Under the pieces are notes generated by a model. It did no database searches. It had not been told where the DNA came from and saw nothing but the letters and a program-made list of their open reading frames with translations. The translations under genes and the position numbers were made by a program. Of a stretch of DNA of 64,000 bases, positions 1 through 7,378 are shown piece after piece (within the stretch, counting starts at the first letter, position 1; the number at the start of each line of letters is the position of its first letter). This stretch comes from Actinospineispora eucalypti (GTDB taxonomy: Bacteria; Actinomycetota; Actinomycetes; Mycobacteriales; Pseudonocardiaceae). The stretch lies in the NCBI GenBank assembly GCA_014208095.1, contig JACHMT010000001.1, positions 2,418,001-2,482,000 of the forward strand. Reading direction: 5' to 3'.

Positions 1-1
1 G

Positions 2-406
2 CCGGTGCCGCCACCGGCCGCCGCGCCGGCCGATGCCGCCGAGGGCACGGTGGTGGCCAGGTTCGTGCGCGCATGGGAGGCCGCCGACGTGGGTGCGCTG
101 GTCACCCTGCTGACCGACGATGTGTTCATGTCCATGCCGCCGATTCCGTTCGAGTACCGGGGGCGGGACGTGGTGGCCCGGTTCTGCGCCGCCATCTTCC
201 GCGCCGGCCGGCGGTTCGACCTGGTGGCGACCCGGGCCAACGGCCAGCCGGCGTTCGGCGCCTACCTGCGCACGCCCAGCGGCCTCCGCCTGGGCACCGG
301 CCTCTACGTGCTCGCCCTCGACGGCGGCCGGATCAGCGCCATGACCCGGTTCGACGACACCGTCCTCCCGTCGTTCGGCCTGCCCCCTTCGCTGCCGGCG
401 AGCTGA
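2..406 (+). CDS. C-terminal part of an ECF sigma factor with SnoaL-like domain (5' end outside window)
   Basis: The frame is open to the left edge, so this is the 3' end of a longer gene. The visible 134 codons form a SnoaL/NTF2-like domain: a helix with VARFVRAWEAADV, then LLTDDVFMSMPPIPFEY, RGRDVVARF and the closing TRANGQPAFGAYL. The SMPP...YRGRD and ANGQPA signatures are those of the extra C-terminal domain in SigG/SigJ-like ECF sigma factors of actinobacteria, where it modulates promoter binding. The sigma2 and sigma4 regions would lie to the left and cannot be seen, so a free-standing SnoaL protein is possible but less likely. The stop codon abuts the stop of the converging regulator with no spacer. 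Confidence 0.7.
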   Translation, partial: PVPPPAAAPADAAEGTVVARFVRAWEAADVGALVTLLTDDVFMSMPPIPFEYRGRDVVARFCAAIFRAGRRFDLVATRANGQPAFGAYLRTPSGLRLGTGLYVLALDGGRISAMTRFDDTVLPSFGLPPSLPAS

Positions 407-1066
407 TCACTCCGAGCGGATCTGCTCCAGGTAGTTGTAGGCGGTGACCCGGGAGATGTTCAGCCGCCGGGCCACCCGGTCCACCGCGCGCTTCACGAAG
501 AAGGCGCCGCGCTCGTCCAGGAAGCGCAGCACGGCCAGCCGGTCGTCGCGGTCCATCACGGCGGGGGTCTTGCCGGTGTGGGCGATGGCGCCGTCGATGA
601 GGTTGTCCAGCACCTCGCTGATGTCCGAGGCGAAGATCTCCTCCTGGACCGGGTTGTCTTCAGCGGTCGGGCGCAGCGCGGCGTCCAGCGCGGACCGGGC
701 CACCTGCAACGGGGTCAGGTCCACGTTGATGCACAGCGCGGCGATCACCCGCCCGTCCGCGTCGCGGAAGTAGGTGGACGAGGAGCGCAGCTCCCGGCCA
801 TCCCCGGTGCGGCCCTTGTAGCCGTACTCCTCGTGGTCCTCGTCCTCCCGGCGCAGCAGCTCGAGGCCGAGGTTGGTCGACGGCCCGCCGACCTTGCGGC
901 CGGTGACGTGACCGTTCTCGATGGCCACGATGGTGCGCTCCATGTCCCGCTGGGACAGGTCGTGCAGCACCACCTCGCAGTGCGGGCCGACCGCGCCGGC
1001 GATCGCCTTCATGATCGGTTCCAGCGTGGCCAGCAGCTCGTGCGGGGTGCGGGGTAACGAGCTCAT
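407..1066 (-). CDS. YheO/DauR-like PAS-HTH transcriptional regulator
   Basis: 219 aa. The N-terminal half (about 1-125) is a PAS_6/YheO domain with HCEVVLHDL and the GR.L.SSS.YFRD stretch; the C-terminal part (about 150-219) is an HTH_22 domain ending RRLNISRVTAYNYLEQIR. DauR of Pseudomonas aeruginosa, a member of this family, represses D-arginine catabolism genes. It is divergent from a transporter and D-amino-acid-type enzymes, which fits a local regulator of that operon. The chosen ATG has no Shine-Dalgarno sequence but has TTGACA (1102-1097) and CAGAAT (1078-1073) 18 bp apart on its strand, placing the start of transcription about at the ATG, so a leaderless mRNA is likely. A longer frame to 1177 lacks family similarity. 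Confidence 0.8.
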   Translation of the reverse strand: MSSLPRTPHELLATLEPIMKAIAGAVGPHCEVVLHDLSQRDMERTIVAIENGHVTGRKVGGPSTNLGLELLRREDEDHEEYGYKGRTGDGRELRSSSTYFRDADGRVIAALCINVDLTPLQVARSALDAALRPTAEDNPVQEEIFASDISEVLDNLIDGAIAHTGKTPAVMDRDDRLAVLRFLDERGAFFVKRAVDRVARRLNISRVTAYNYLEQIRSE

Positions 1067-1149
1067 ATAGAAATTCTGTTCAAGGCGTTGACTTTTTGTC
1101 AAATCCGCTTGCACACTCACCGACATCATCGGGCCGCCGGAGGTTCGCC
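1067..1149. promoter_or_regulatory. Divergent promoter region with TTGAC/GTCAA inverted repeat
   Basis: The intergenic space between the regulator and the transporter holds a 5-bp inverted repeat, TTGAC (1088-1092), five T, GTCAA (1098-1102). The right arm read leftwards forms the -35 TTGACA for the regulator, so a protein bound here would block it and could control the operon as well. GGAGG at 1139-1143 is the ribosome binding site of the transporter gene. Confidence 0.5.
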
Positions 1150-2469
1150 ATGACCCAGACCCCAATGGACACGCCACCCATGGGCACCGACACCGACCGT
1201 TCGACCCTGCGAAGGGTCGGCATGTCGAGCTTCGTCGGTGCGTTCGTCGAGTGGTACGACTTCTTCCTGTACGGCCAGGCGGCCGCGCTGGTGTTCGGCA
1301 AGCTGTTCTTCCCCTCGGGTGATCCGCTGACCGGCACCCTGGCCGCGTTCGCCACGTTCGCGGTCGGGTTCGGTGCGCGGCCGATCGGCGGGGTCATCTT
1401 CGGGCACCTGGGTGACCGGTTGGGGCGCAAGTCCGCCCTGGTGGCCACGCTGTTCCTGATGGGTGTGGCGACCTTCCTGATCGGCTGCCTGCCCAGTCAC
1501 GCGGCGATCGGGGTGTGGGCGCCGGTGCTGCTGGTGGCGCTGCGGCTGTTGCAGGGGGTCGCGGCCGGCGGCGAGTGGGGTGGCGCGGTGCTGATGCTGA
1601 CCGAACACGCCCCCGCCGAGCGGCGCGGGTTCTACGGCGCCTGGCCGCAGATGGCTTCCTCGGCGGCGCTGATCGGGGCGACCGGGCTGATGTTCGGCAT
1701 GTCCCAGTGGCTGGGCGACGAGGCGTTCCTGTCCTGGGGCTGGCGGGTGCCGTTCCTGGTGTCGGTCGTGCTCATCTTCGTCGGGATCTTCATCCGGCTG
1801 CGCATCCCCGAGTCGCCGGAGTTCGAGCGGGTGAAGGCCACCGAGCAGGTGGCGAAGCAGCCGGTGGTGGAGGCGGTGCGCACTGAGTGGCGGTCGATCC
1901 TGCTGGTGATCGGCATGCGGGTGGCGGAGAACGTGTGTGGCTACCTGGTCTCGGTGTTCGCCCTGTCCTACGCGACGAAGAACCTGGGCCTGGCGGCCAG
2001 CCTCGGCCTGCTGGCCAACATGCTGGCCGCGACCGTGCAGTTCTTCATCACCCCGCTGTACGGGGCGCTGTCCGACCGGATCGGCCGCAAGCCCGTGTAC
2101 CTGTTCGGCGCGGCGATGCACGTGGCGCTGGCGTTCCCGTTCTTCATGCTGGTGCAGACCAAGAGCGTGCCGCTCATCCTGCTGGCCTGGGTGCTGGGTT
2201 ACGCGGTGGCCAACGGCGCGCTGTTCGCCACCCAGCCGGCGTTCTTCACCGAGCTGTTCGGCACCAAGGTCCGCTACTCGGGCATCTCCATCGGCTACCA
2301 GTTCTCCGCGATGATCGCGGGCGGGCTGGCGCCGTTCTTGGCTACCTGGCTGGTCGCCGAGGCCGGCGGGGCCACCTGGCCGGTGTCCCTGTACTGGGTG
2401 GCGGTCGGCCTGATCACCTTCGTCACCACGCTGTTCTGCCGCGAGACGGCGGTCCGCCGGGCAAGATGA
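1150..2469 (+). CDS. MFS transporter, metabolite:H+ symporter (MHS) family
   Basis: 439 aa with about 12 hydrophobic segments. Family marks are FVEWYDFFLYG in the first helix, the loop 2-3 motif GHLGDRLGRKSAL, GGEWGGAVLM in helix 4, RIPESPEFERV in the central loop and a second ALSDRIGRKP loop. MHS carriers (ShiA, ProP, KgtP types) import organic acids, betaines or amino acids with protons. The ATG at 1150 is preceded by GGAGG with 6 bp spacing; earlier in-frame ATG has none. It is the first gene of the operon and its stop overlaps the next start (ATGA), so it likely imports the substrate of the two enzymes that follow, perhaps a D-amino acid or an N-acyl derivative. Confidence 0.88.
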   Translation: MTQTPMDTPPMGTDTDRSTLRRVGMSSFVGAFVEWYDFFLYGQAAALVFGKLFFPSGDPLTGTLAAFATFAVGFGARPIGGVIFGHLGDRLGRKSALVATLFLMGVATFLIGCLPSHAAIGVWAPVLLVALRLLQGVAAGGEWGGAVLMLTEHAPAERRGFYGAWPQMASSAALIGATGLMFGMSQWLGDEAFLSWGWRVPFLVSVVLIFVGIFIRLRIPESPEFERVKATEQVAKQPVVEAVRTEWRSILLVIGMRVAENVCGYLVSVFALSYATKNLGLAASLGLLANMLAATVQFFITPLYGALSDRIGRKPVYLFGAAMHVALAFPFFMLVQTKSVPLILLAWVLGYAVANGALFATQPAFFTELFGTKVRYSGISIGYQFSAMIAGGLAPFLATWLVAEAGGATWPVSLYWVAVGLITFVTTLFCRETAVRRAR

Positions 2470-3734
2470 CCGCATACGACACGCTGTTCACCGGCGGGGA
2501 GCTGATCGACCCCGGCACCGGCCGGGCCGGGCGCTACGACGTGGCGGTCCGGGCCGGCCGGATCGCCGCGGTGGCTCCGTCCCTGTTACCGGAGGATGCC
2601 CGGGAAACCGTCGACGTGACGGGGCTGCTGCTCACCCCGGGACTGGTGGACCTGCACACGCACGTCTTCGGATCGGCCACCTACTGGGGCGTCGACCCGG
2701 ACCCGGTCGCCTGGTACTCCGGCGTGACCACCTGGGTCGACGCGGGCTCGGCGGGGGCGTACGCGCTGGACGCCCTGGCCGCCACCGCGCGCGGCTACCG
2801 GGTGCGGGTGGCCGCGCTGCTCAACGTCTCCTCGGTCGGGCTGACCGGTCGCACCGGGGAGAGCGTGGACATCGACAACTGTGACGTCGACCTGGCCATT
2901 GCCGCCATCCACGCGCACCGAGACCTGGTGCGCGGCGTCAAGGTGCGGATGGACCGGTTCACCATCGGCGGCAACGGACTCGAACCGCTGCGCCGGGGGA
3001 TCGCGGTGGCATCGGCGTGCGACATGCCGGTGATGGTGCACGTGGGCTACCCGCCGCCGTCGGTGCGCGAGCTGCTGCCGCTGCTGCGCCCGGGCGACGT
3101 GGTCACCCACTGCGCCAGCGGGGCCACCAGCGGCGTCACCAGTGGCGGGGTACTGGACCCGGCGATGAAGGAGGCGTACCAGTCCGGCGTGGTTTTCGAC
3201 ATCGGGCACGGTTCGGGCGGCTTCGCGTTCGACGTGCTGGAGACCCAGCTGGCCGGGGGCCTGGTGCCGCGCACGGTGTCCACCGACCTGCACGCGCGCA
3301 GCCTGCACGGGCCGGCATTCGACCTGCCGACCACCATGAACAAGATGCTGGCCGTTGGCCTGCCGCTGCCCGACGTGGTGGCGGCGGCGACCGTGCGCCC
3401 GGCCGAGGTGCTCGGCCTGCCCGCCGGCACGCTCCGGGTCGGCGCGCCCGCCGACCTCGCGGTGTTCCGGCTGGAGGAGGGCGAGTTCGCCTGGGCGGAT
3501 GCACACGGGCAGCGGCGGACCGGGCGCCGGCGGCTGGTCAACGAGGCCACCTATCTGGCCGGGGTGCCCCTGCCGCCCCGGCTGCCGGCGCCGCCACCGC
3601 CGTGGGTTCCGCTCACCGCGTCCCAGCGCGCCGCGCTGCGCGAGCGGGAACGGGCCGTTCGTGCGCTACTCACCACTCCGCTGGTCGATCCGGAAGGATT
3701 GACCGAGCAGTTCCCCCGTCATAGGGACCCGTGA
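2466..3734 (+). CDS. Amidohydrolase/deacetylase-family metallohydrolase
   Basis: 422 aa. Shows the amidohydrolase superfamily fold signs: a short N-terminal beta domain, PGLVDLHTHVFG (metal ligands HxH, about residue 65), a central GVKVRMDR whose Lys may be the carbamylated metal bridge, VMVHVGYPP, HCASGATSG, the STDLHAR Asp near the end of the barrel, and a C-terminal GAPADLAVF strand. This resembles the COG3964/dihydroorotase-like group that includes enzymes acting on acetyl-D-amino acids and acetyl-(R)-mandelate. Translationally coupled to the transporter by a 4-bp overlap. The substrate is not certain; with a D-amino-acid deaminase downstream, N-acyl-D-amino acid hydrolysis is a reasonable inference. 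Its TGA lies inside the hairpin at 3725-3776. Confidence 0.8.
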   Translation: MTAYDTLFTGGELIDPGTGRAGRYDVAVRAGRIAAVAPSLLPEDARETVDVTGLLLTPGLVDLHTHVFGSATYWGVDPDPVAWYSGVTTWVDAGSAGAYALDALAATARGYRVRVAALLNVSSVGLTGRTGESVDIDNCDVDLAIAAIHAHRDLVRGVKVRMDRFTIGGNGLEPLRRGIAVASACDMPVMVHVGYPPPSVRELLPLLRPGDVVTHCASGATSGVTSGGVLDPAMKEAYQSGVVFDIGHGSGGFAFDVLETQLAGGLVPRTVSTDLHARSLHGPAFDLPTTMNKMLAVGLPLPDVVAAATVRPAEVLGLPAGTLRVGAPADLAVFRLEEGEFAWADAHGQRRTGRRRLVNEATYLAGVPLPPRLPAPPPPWVPLTASQRAALRERERAVRALLTTPLVDPEGLTEQFPRHRDP

Positions 3735-3776
3735 GTGATTTGTGTGGCTACAGCCACACAAATCACTCACGGGTCC
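3725..3776 (+). terminator. Perfect 25-bp hairpin overlapping a stop codon
   Basis: Two 25-bp arms (3725-3749 and 3752-3776) are perfectly complementary around a 2-nt loop. There is no U tract. The stop codon of the amidohydrolase is inside the left arm and the next gene starts 16 bp after the right arm, so it may end or weaken transcription between the first two and last two genes of the operon, or protect an mRNA 3' end. The base GTGAGTG is shared with the hairpin at 58405-58446. Confidence 0.75.
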
Positions 3777-3791
3777 TGGTAAGGACAGTTG

Positions 3792-5045
3792 ATGACAGTT
3801 CATACCGCGCCGCTCGCCGGCGCCGTCGCGGAAAGCGCGGCCGAGCCGCTCGGCCCGCACTTCCGCAATTTGCCCCGCACCACCGGCACCGTGGGCGACA
3901 TCGGCGAGGCCGGCTGGCACGTGTCCGACCTGCTGCTGCCCACCGTCACCCTGCGCCGCTCGGCGCTGGCGCACAACGCGGAGCTGTTCGCCCGCTGGTG
4001 TGCCGAGCAGGGCGTGGACCACGCGCCGCACGGCAAGACCACCATGAGCCCGCAGCTGATCGCCGACCAGCTGGCGGCGGGGGCCTGGGGCATCACCGCC
4101 GCCACCGTGGCCCAGGCGCGGGCCATGCACGCCTGGGGCGTGCCGAGGGTGGTGCTGGCCAACGAGGTGGTCGACCCGGTGGGGCTGCGCTGGCTGGCCG
4201 GCCTGGACGACCCCGGGTTCGAGGTGTACGTCCTCGCCGACGGGCCGGCCGGGGTGGACCGGATGGCCGCCGCGTTGGCCGGCGCGCCCCGGTCGCTGCC
4301 GGTGCTGGTCGAGCTGGGCATCCCGGGCGGGCGGGCCGGCGTGCGCTCGCGGGCGGAGGCACTCGCCGTGGCCCGGAAGGTGGCCGAGTCACCAGGCCTC
4401 GAGCTGGCCGGTGTGGAGTGCTTCGAGGGCGTCTACCCGAACGACCGGTCGGAGCGCTCGGTCGCCGGGGTGGACCGGTTCGCGTCCGACCTGGCCGAGG
4501 TGCTCGCCGACCTCGATCCGCTGGTGGAACGGGACGAGGTGGTGCTCACGGCGGGCGGGTCGGCCTACCCGGACCTGGTGGTCGGCGCCTGGCGATCCCT
4601 GCCGGCCACCTCGCGGCCGGTGCGCAAGGTGGTCCGCTCCGGCGGCTACCTCACCCACGACCACGGCATGTACGAGCGCAGCTCGCCGTTCGCCTCGGCG
4701 GCGCACCACCCGCTCGGCGCGCTGCGGCCGGCGCTGGAGCTGTGGGCCTACGCGCTCTCCACCCCGGAGCCGGGCCTGGCCATCTGCGGCTTCGGCAAGC
4801 GGGACGCGCCCTACGACGTCGACCTGCCGGTCCCGCTGCGTACCGGCAACGGCCCGCTGCCCGGATCCACCGTGGAGAAGCTCAACGACCAGCACGCCTT
4901 CGTCCGACACGGGGGCGAGCTAGCCGTCGGCGACACCGTCGTCTTCGGCCTTTCCCACCCGTGCACCGTCTTCGACAAGTGGTCGCTCGTGCCGCTGCTC
5001 GACGACGCCGACCAGGTGGTCGGCGCGGTGCGCACCTATTTCTGA
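3792..5045 (+). CDS. PLP-dependent D-amino-acid deaminase/aldolase (D-serine dehydratase-like)
   Basis: 417 aa. An alanine-racemase-type N-terminal barrel carries the PLP lysine in HAPHGKTTMSP (about residue 78), with VLTAGGSAYPD and VVRSGGYLTHDH further on. The C-terminal domain ends with HPCTVFDKW, the His-x-Cys zinc site of eukaryote-type D-serine dehydratase and D-threonine aldolase. The family removes ammonia from, or splits, D-hydroxy amino acids such as D-Ser and D-Thr. The ATG at 3792 has AAGGA at 3781-3785; an in-frame TTG just before it is less likely. With the upstream amidohydrolase, the transporter and RidA downstream it forms a D-amino-acid breakdown set in the cytoplasm. Confidence 0.85.
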   Translation: MTVHTAPLAGAVAESAAEPLGPHFRNLPRTTGTVGDIGEAGWHVSDLLLPTVTLRRSALAHNAELFARWCAEQGVDHAPHGKTTMSPQLIADQLAAGAWGITAATVAQARAMHAWGVPRVVLANEVVDPVGLRWLAGLDDPGFEVYVLADGPAGVDRMAAALAGAPRSLPVLVELGIPGGRAGVRSRAEALAVARKVAESPGLELAGVECFEGVYPNDRSERSVAGVDRFASDLAEVLADLDPLVERDEVVLTAGGSAYPDLVVGAWRSLPATSRPVRKVVRSGGYLTHDHGMYERSSPFASAAHHPLGALRPALELWAYALSTPEPGLAICGFGKRDAPYDVDLPVPLRTGNGPLPGSTVEKLNDQHAFVRHGGELAVGDTVVFGLSHPCTVFDKWSLVPLLDDADQVVGAVRTYF

Positions 5046-5066
5046 ACCGGAGGTAACTCAACACCC

Positions 5067-5447
5067 ATGGCCAAGCGCGTCGTCTCCACCCCGGAAGCCG
5101 CCCCGCCCGGTGGGCCGTACTCCCAGGCCGTGGTCGCCGGTGACCACGTCTACCTGGCCGGAGCCGTGCCTACCCGGCCGGACGGCACCCCGGTCCGCGG
5201 CTCGTTCGAGGAGCAGGGCCGGCAGGCCTTCACCAACCTGCGCAAGACCGCCGAAGCGGCCGGCGCCTCGCTGGCCGACGCCGTGCGGGTCGGCGTCTAC
5301 CTGCGCGACTTCGGTGACTTCCCGGCGATGAACGCCCTGTTCGCCGAGTTCTTCGGGGAGGAGAACCGGCCGGTGCGCACCACGCTGCCCATCGCCCTGA
5401 GTGGTTTCGACATCGAGGTCGACGCTGTGCTTTACACCGGTCCCTGA
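5067..5447 (+). CDS. RidA-family enamine/imine deaminase
   Basis: 126 aa, the normal length for RidA/YjgF. Visible marks are PPGGPYSQAVVAGDHVYLAG at the start, TNLRKTAEAAGASLADAVRVGVYLRD in the middle, and the RPVRTTLPI stretch with the conserved Arg that binds the carboxylate. RidA hydrolyses reactive enamines and imines released by PLP enzymes into keto acids and ammonia. Its place just after a PLP-dependent amino-acid deaminase fits this exactly: it would finish the deamination and stop 2-aminoacrylate-type damage. A GGAGG sits 13 bp upstream, a long spacing. Confidence 0.92.
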   Translation: MAKRVVSTPEAAPPGGPYSQAVVAGDHVYLAGAVPTRPDGTPVRGSFEEQGRQAFTNLRKTAEAAGASLADAVRVGVYLRDFGDFPAMNALFAEFFGEENRPVRTTLPIALSGFDIEVDAVLYTGP

Positions 5448-5486
5448 CCGTTTCGAAGCCGGGCCCCTACACCGGTCCCTGACCGT
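5433..5486 (+). repeat. 19-bp direct repeat at the 3' end of the RidA gene
   Basis: The bases coding the last residues and stop of RidA (5433-5451) recur exactly at 5468-5486 in the spacer. This looks like a small duplication of the gene end. No function is evident. Confidence 0.8.
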
Positions 5487-5489
5487 ACG

Positions 5490-5519
5490 AGCGTAGGCCA
5501 ACAACCGTTGGCCTACGCT
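5490..5519. promoter_or_regulatory. 13-bp inverted repeat, probable TetR operator
   Basis: Arms AGCGTAGGCCAAC (5490-5502) and GTTGGCCTACGCT (5507-5519) are perfectly complementary around 4 nt. The right arm contains TACGCT, a -10-like hexamer 6 bp before the ATG of the TetR gene, so a bound dimer would shut its leaderless promoter. This is the usual layout for TetR autoregulation; it may also serve as a terminator of the RidA operon. Confidence 0.6.
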
Positions 5520-5525
5520 TGTTGA

Positions 5526-6080
5526 ATGCCTTTCACCCATCGCTCCGAGGCGAGCCGGACGGCGATCCTGACCGCGGCTCGGCGGCTGCTGGCCGAGCGC
5601 GGCTACCAGGGCGCGACGATCCGCGCGGTGGCCGCCGAGGCGGGCATCGACCCGTCCATGGTGATGCGCTACTACGGCAACAAGGACGGGCTGTTCGCCG
5701 CGGCGGTGGACCTGGACCTGCGCCTGCCGGACCCGACGGACTGGCCGCGCGCCGAGGTGGGCGCACGGCTGGCCCGGCACGTCGTGGCCGGCTGGGAGCA
5801 CGGGGCAGTCGTGGTGTTGCTCCGCTCGGCGGGCACCAACAAGGCGGCCGCCGAGGCGCTGCGCAACGTGCTGGACGGCCAGCTCGAGGGGTTCGTGGCC
5901 CGGTTGGTCGGCCCCGGGCCGCCGGCCCGCCGCCGCGCCGGCCTACTGGCCGGCCAGCTGCTCGGCGTCGCGCTCTGTCGTCACGTGCTCGAGCTGGACG
6001 CGGTCGCGGCGATGGATGGTGACGCGCTCGCCGCGACGCTGGCGCCGGTGGTCCAGCACTACCTGTTCGGCGAGCTGTGA
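5526..6080 (+). CDS. TetR/AcrR-family regulator
   Basis: 184 aa. The N-terminal HTH (about 8-55) has RTAILTAARRLLAERGYQGATIRAVAAEAGIDPSMVMRYYGNKDGLF, a textbook TetR DNA-binding domain. The C-terminal ligand domain resembles the TetR_C_17 group of actinobacteria. The ATG lacks a ribosome binding site and follows TACGCT by 6 bp, so it is probably leaderless. A strong palindrome immediately upstream is the likely self-operator. The target beyond itself is not known; the downstream dehydrogenase is the nearest candidate. Confidence 0.88.
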   Translation: MPFTHRSEASRTAILTAARRLLAERGYQGATIRAVAAEAGIDPSMVMRYYGNKDGLFAAAVDLDLRLPDPTDWPRAEVGARLARHVVAGWEHGAVVVLLRSAGTNKAAAEALRNVLDGQLEGFVARLVGPGPPARRRAGLLAGQLLGVALCRHVLELDAVAAMDGDALAATLAPVVQHYLFGEL

Positions 6081-6157
6081 TCCTCCGCTCCTGAGTTGCT
6101 TCATTGAACTCAGCATGGCTAAGTTGGTGAAACCTACTCAGCTACGTGGAGGATCCC
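6081..6157. promoter_or_regulatory. Promoter region of the short-chain dehydrogenase gene
   Basis: Holds the inverted repeat TGAGTT (6092-6097) and AACTCA (6107-6112), a possible TTGCTT / TAAGTT promoter pair 18 bp apart (6096-6101, 6120-6125), and the ribosome binding site GGAGG at 6148-6152. The repeat is a candidate operator for the neighbouring HxlR or TetR regulator. Confidence 0.4.
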
Positions 6158-6871
6158 GTGGAGATTCAGAACTCGGTCGCCCTGGTGACCGGCGCCAACC
6201 GCGGCCTCGGCCGGCACCTGGCCCAGCAGCTGCTCGACCGCGGCGCGGCGAAGGTGTACGCGGCGGTGCGCAACACCGACTCGGTCGACCTCCCGGGCGT
6301 GGTGCCGGTGCGCCTGGACCTCACCGACCCGGAGTCGGTCACCAAGGCGGCCGAGCTGGCCGCCGACACCACCCTGCTGATCAACAACGCCGGCATCAGC
6401 ACCGGCGTCGGCCTGATCGACGGGGACCTGGCGAAGATCGAGCTGGAGATGCGCACGCACTACTTCGGCACGCTCGGCGTGACCCGGGCCTTCGCCCCGG
6501 TGATCGCCGGGAACGGCGGGGGAGCGGTGCTCAACGTGCTGTCCGTGCTCTCCTGGGTGCACCTGCCGCACGTCGGCGGCTACAGCGCGGCGAAGGCGGC
6601 GGCGCTGGCGATGACCAACGTGGTCCGGACCGAGCTGGCCCCCTCCCGCATCGACGTGATCGCCCTGCACGTGGGCTACATGGACACCGACATGGCCGCG
6701 CACGTGGACCCCTCGGGGAAGATCGACCCCGCCCTGGTGGCCGGCCTGGCGCTGGACGGCATCGAGAAGCGGGCGCTCGAGGTGGTCGCCGACGACACCA
6801 GCCGCAACGTCCGTGCCGCCCTGTCCGGTGAGCTGGACTCGCTCTACCCGGGCCTGCCCTACCCTGCCTAG
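6158..6871 (+). CDS. Short-chain dehydrogenase/reductase (SDR)
   Basis: 237 aa. The Rossmann motif TGANRGLG (about 12-19), NNAG (about 83), the catalytic Ser in LSVLSW and YSAAKAA (Tyr-x3-Lys, about 147) mark a classical NAD(P)-dependent SDR. The GTG at 6158 has GGAGG 5 bp upstream and is preferred over the GTG at 6146, which overlaps that site. The stop codon is directly followed by the ATG of the HxlR regulator, so the two are probably co-transcribed. Substrate unknown; SDR-HxlR pairs are common and usually concern quinone or aldehyde stress, which is only a suggestion here. Confidence 0.85.
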   Translation: MEIQNSVALVTGANRGLGRHLAQQLLDRGAAKVYAAVRNTDSVDLPGVVPVRLDLTDPESVTKAAELAADTTLLINNAGISTGVGLIDGDLAKIELEMRTHYFGTLGVTRAFAPVIAGNGGGAVLNVLSVLSWVHLPHVGGYSAAKAAALAMTNVVRTELAPSRIDVIALHVGYMDTDMAAHVDPSGKIDPALVAGLALDGIEKRALEVVADDTSRNVRAALSGELDSLYPGLPYPA

Positions 6872-7372
6872 ATGGGGCTGGATTCTCCCGCGCGCGCCGA
6901 ACTGGGCGCGCGCTCGACCGGCGCGTCCCGCGCGTTACCCGCCGCCGAGGTGCGCTGTTCGGTGCAGCGCACCCTGGAGGTGCTCGGCGAGCGCTGGACG
7001 CTGTTGATCCTGCGCGAGGCGTTCCGGGGCGCCACCCGGTTCAGCGAGTTCCGCGAGGCGCTGGGGATCGCGCCGGACGTCCTGACCCAGCGGCTGGGCG
7101 TACTGGTCGATGCGGGTGTGCTGGAGAAGCGGTCCTACCGCGAACCCGGCTCGCGGGGCAGGGACGCCTACCACCTGACCGATTCCGGCCAGGCGGTGAA
7201 GCTCATCCTCGGTGCCCTCCAGCAGTGGGGCGACCAGTACCGCCCGCACCCGGACGGCCCCCGGGTGGCCCAGCGCCGCAACGGGACCGGGCGCGGCCTG
7301 CGGGTCGTGTTCGTCGAGGACGGCGAGCCCGGGGTGCCGCTGGACGAGGTGAACCTGCTCGGAGAGCGGTAG
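6872..7372 (+). CDS. HxlR-family winged-helix regulator
   Basis: 166 aa. The HxlR core runs from CSVQRTLEVLGERWTLLILREA (about 29) through FRGATRFSEF, PDVLTQRL and GRDAYHLTDSG, the wing region. HxlR proteins bind as dimers and often respond to aldehydes or redox stress. The ATG abuts the SDR stop. The first 24 residues come from a dispersed repeat (see 6886-6939) and have no family likeness; a GTG at 6950, nine bases after a TTACCC, would give the normal-length protein, so the true start is uncertain. Confidence 0.85.
   Translation: MGLDSPARAELGARSTGASRALPAAEVRCSVQRTLEVLGERWTLLILREAFRGATRFSEFREALGIAPDVLTQRLGVLVDAGVLEKRSYREPGSRGRDAYHLTDSGQAVKLILGALQQWGDQYRPHPDGPRVAQRRNGTGRGLRVVFVEDGEPGVPLDEVNLLGER
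6886..6939 (+). repeat. Dispersed GC-rich repeat, copy 1 (GCGCGCCGAACTGGGCGC family)
   Basis: A roughly 50-bp stretch with core GCGCGCCGAACTGGGCGCGC recurs at 37321-37372 (same strand) and 26110-26161 (opposite strand). Here it lies just after the SDR stop and inside the annotated 5' end of the HxlR gene. The core is partly palindromic (GCGCGCC...GGGCGCGC). Confidence 0.8.
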
Positions 7373-7378
7373 TTTTCG

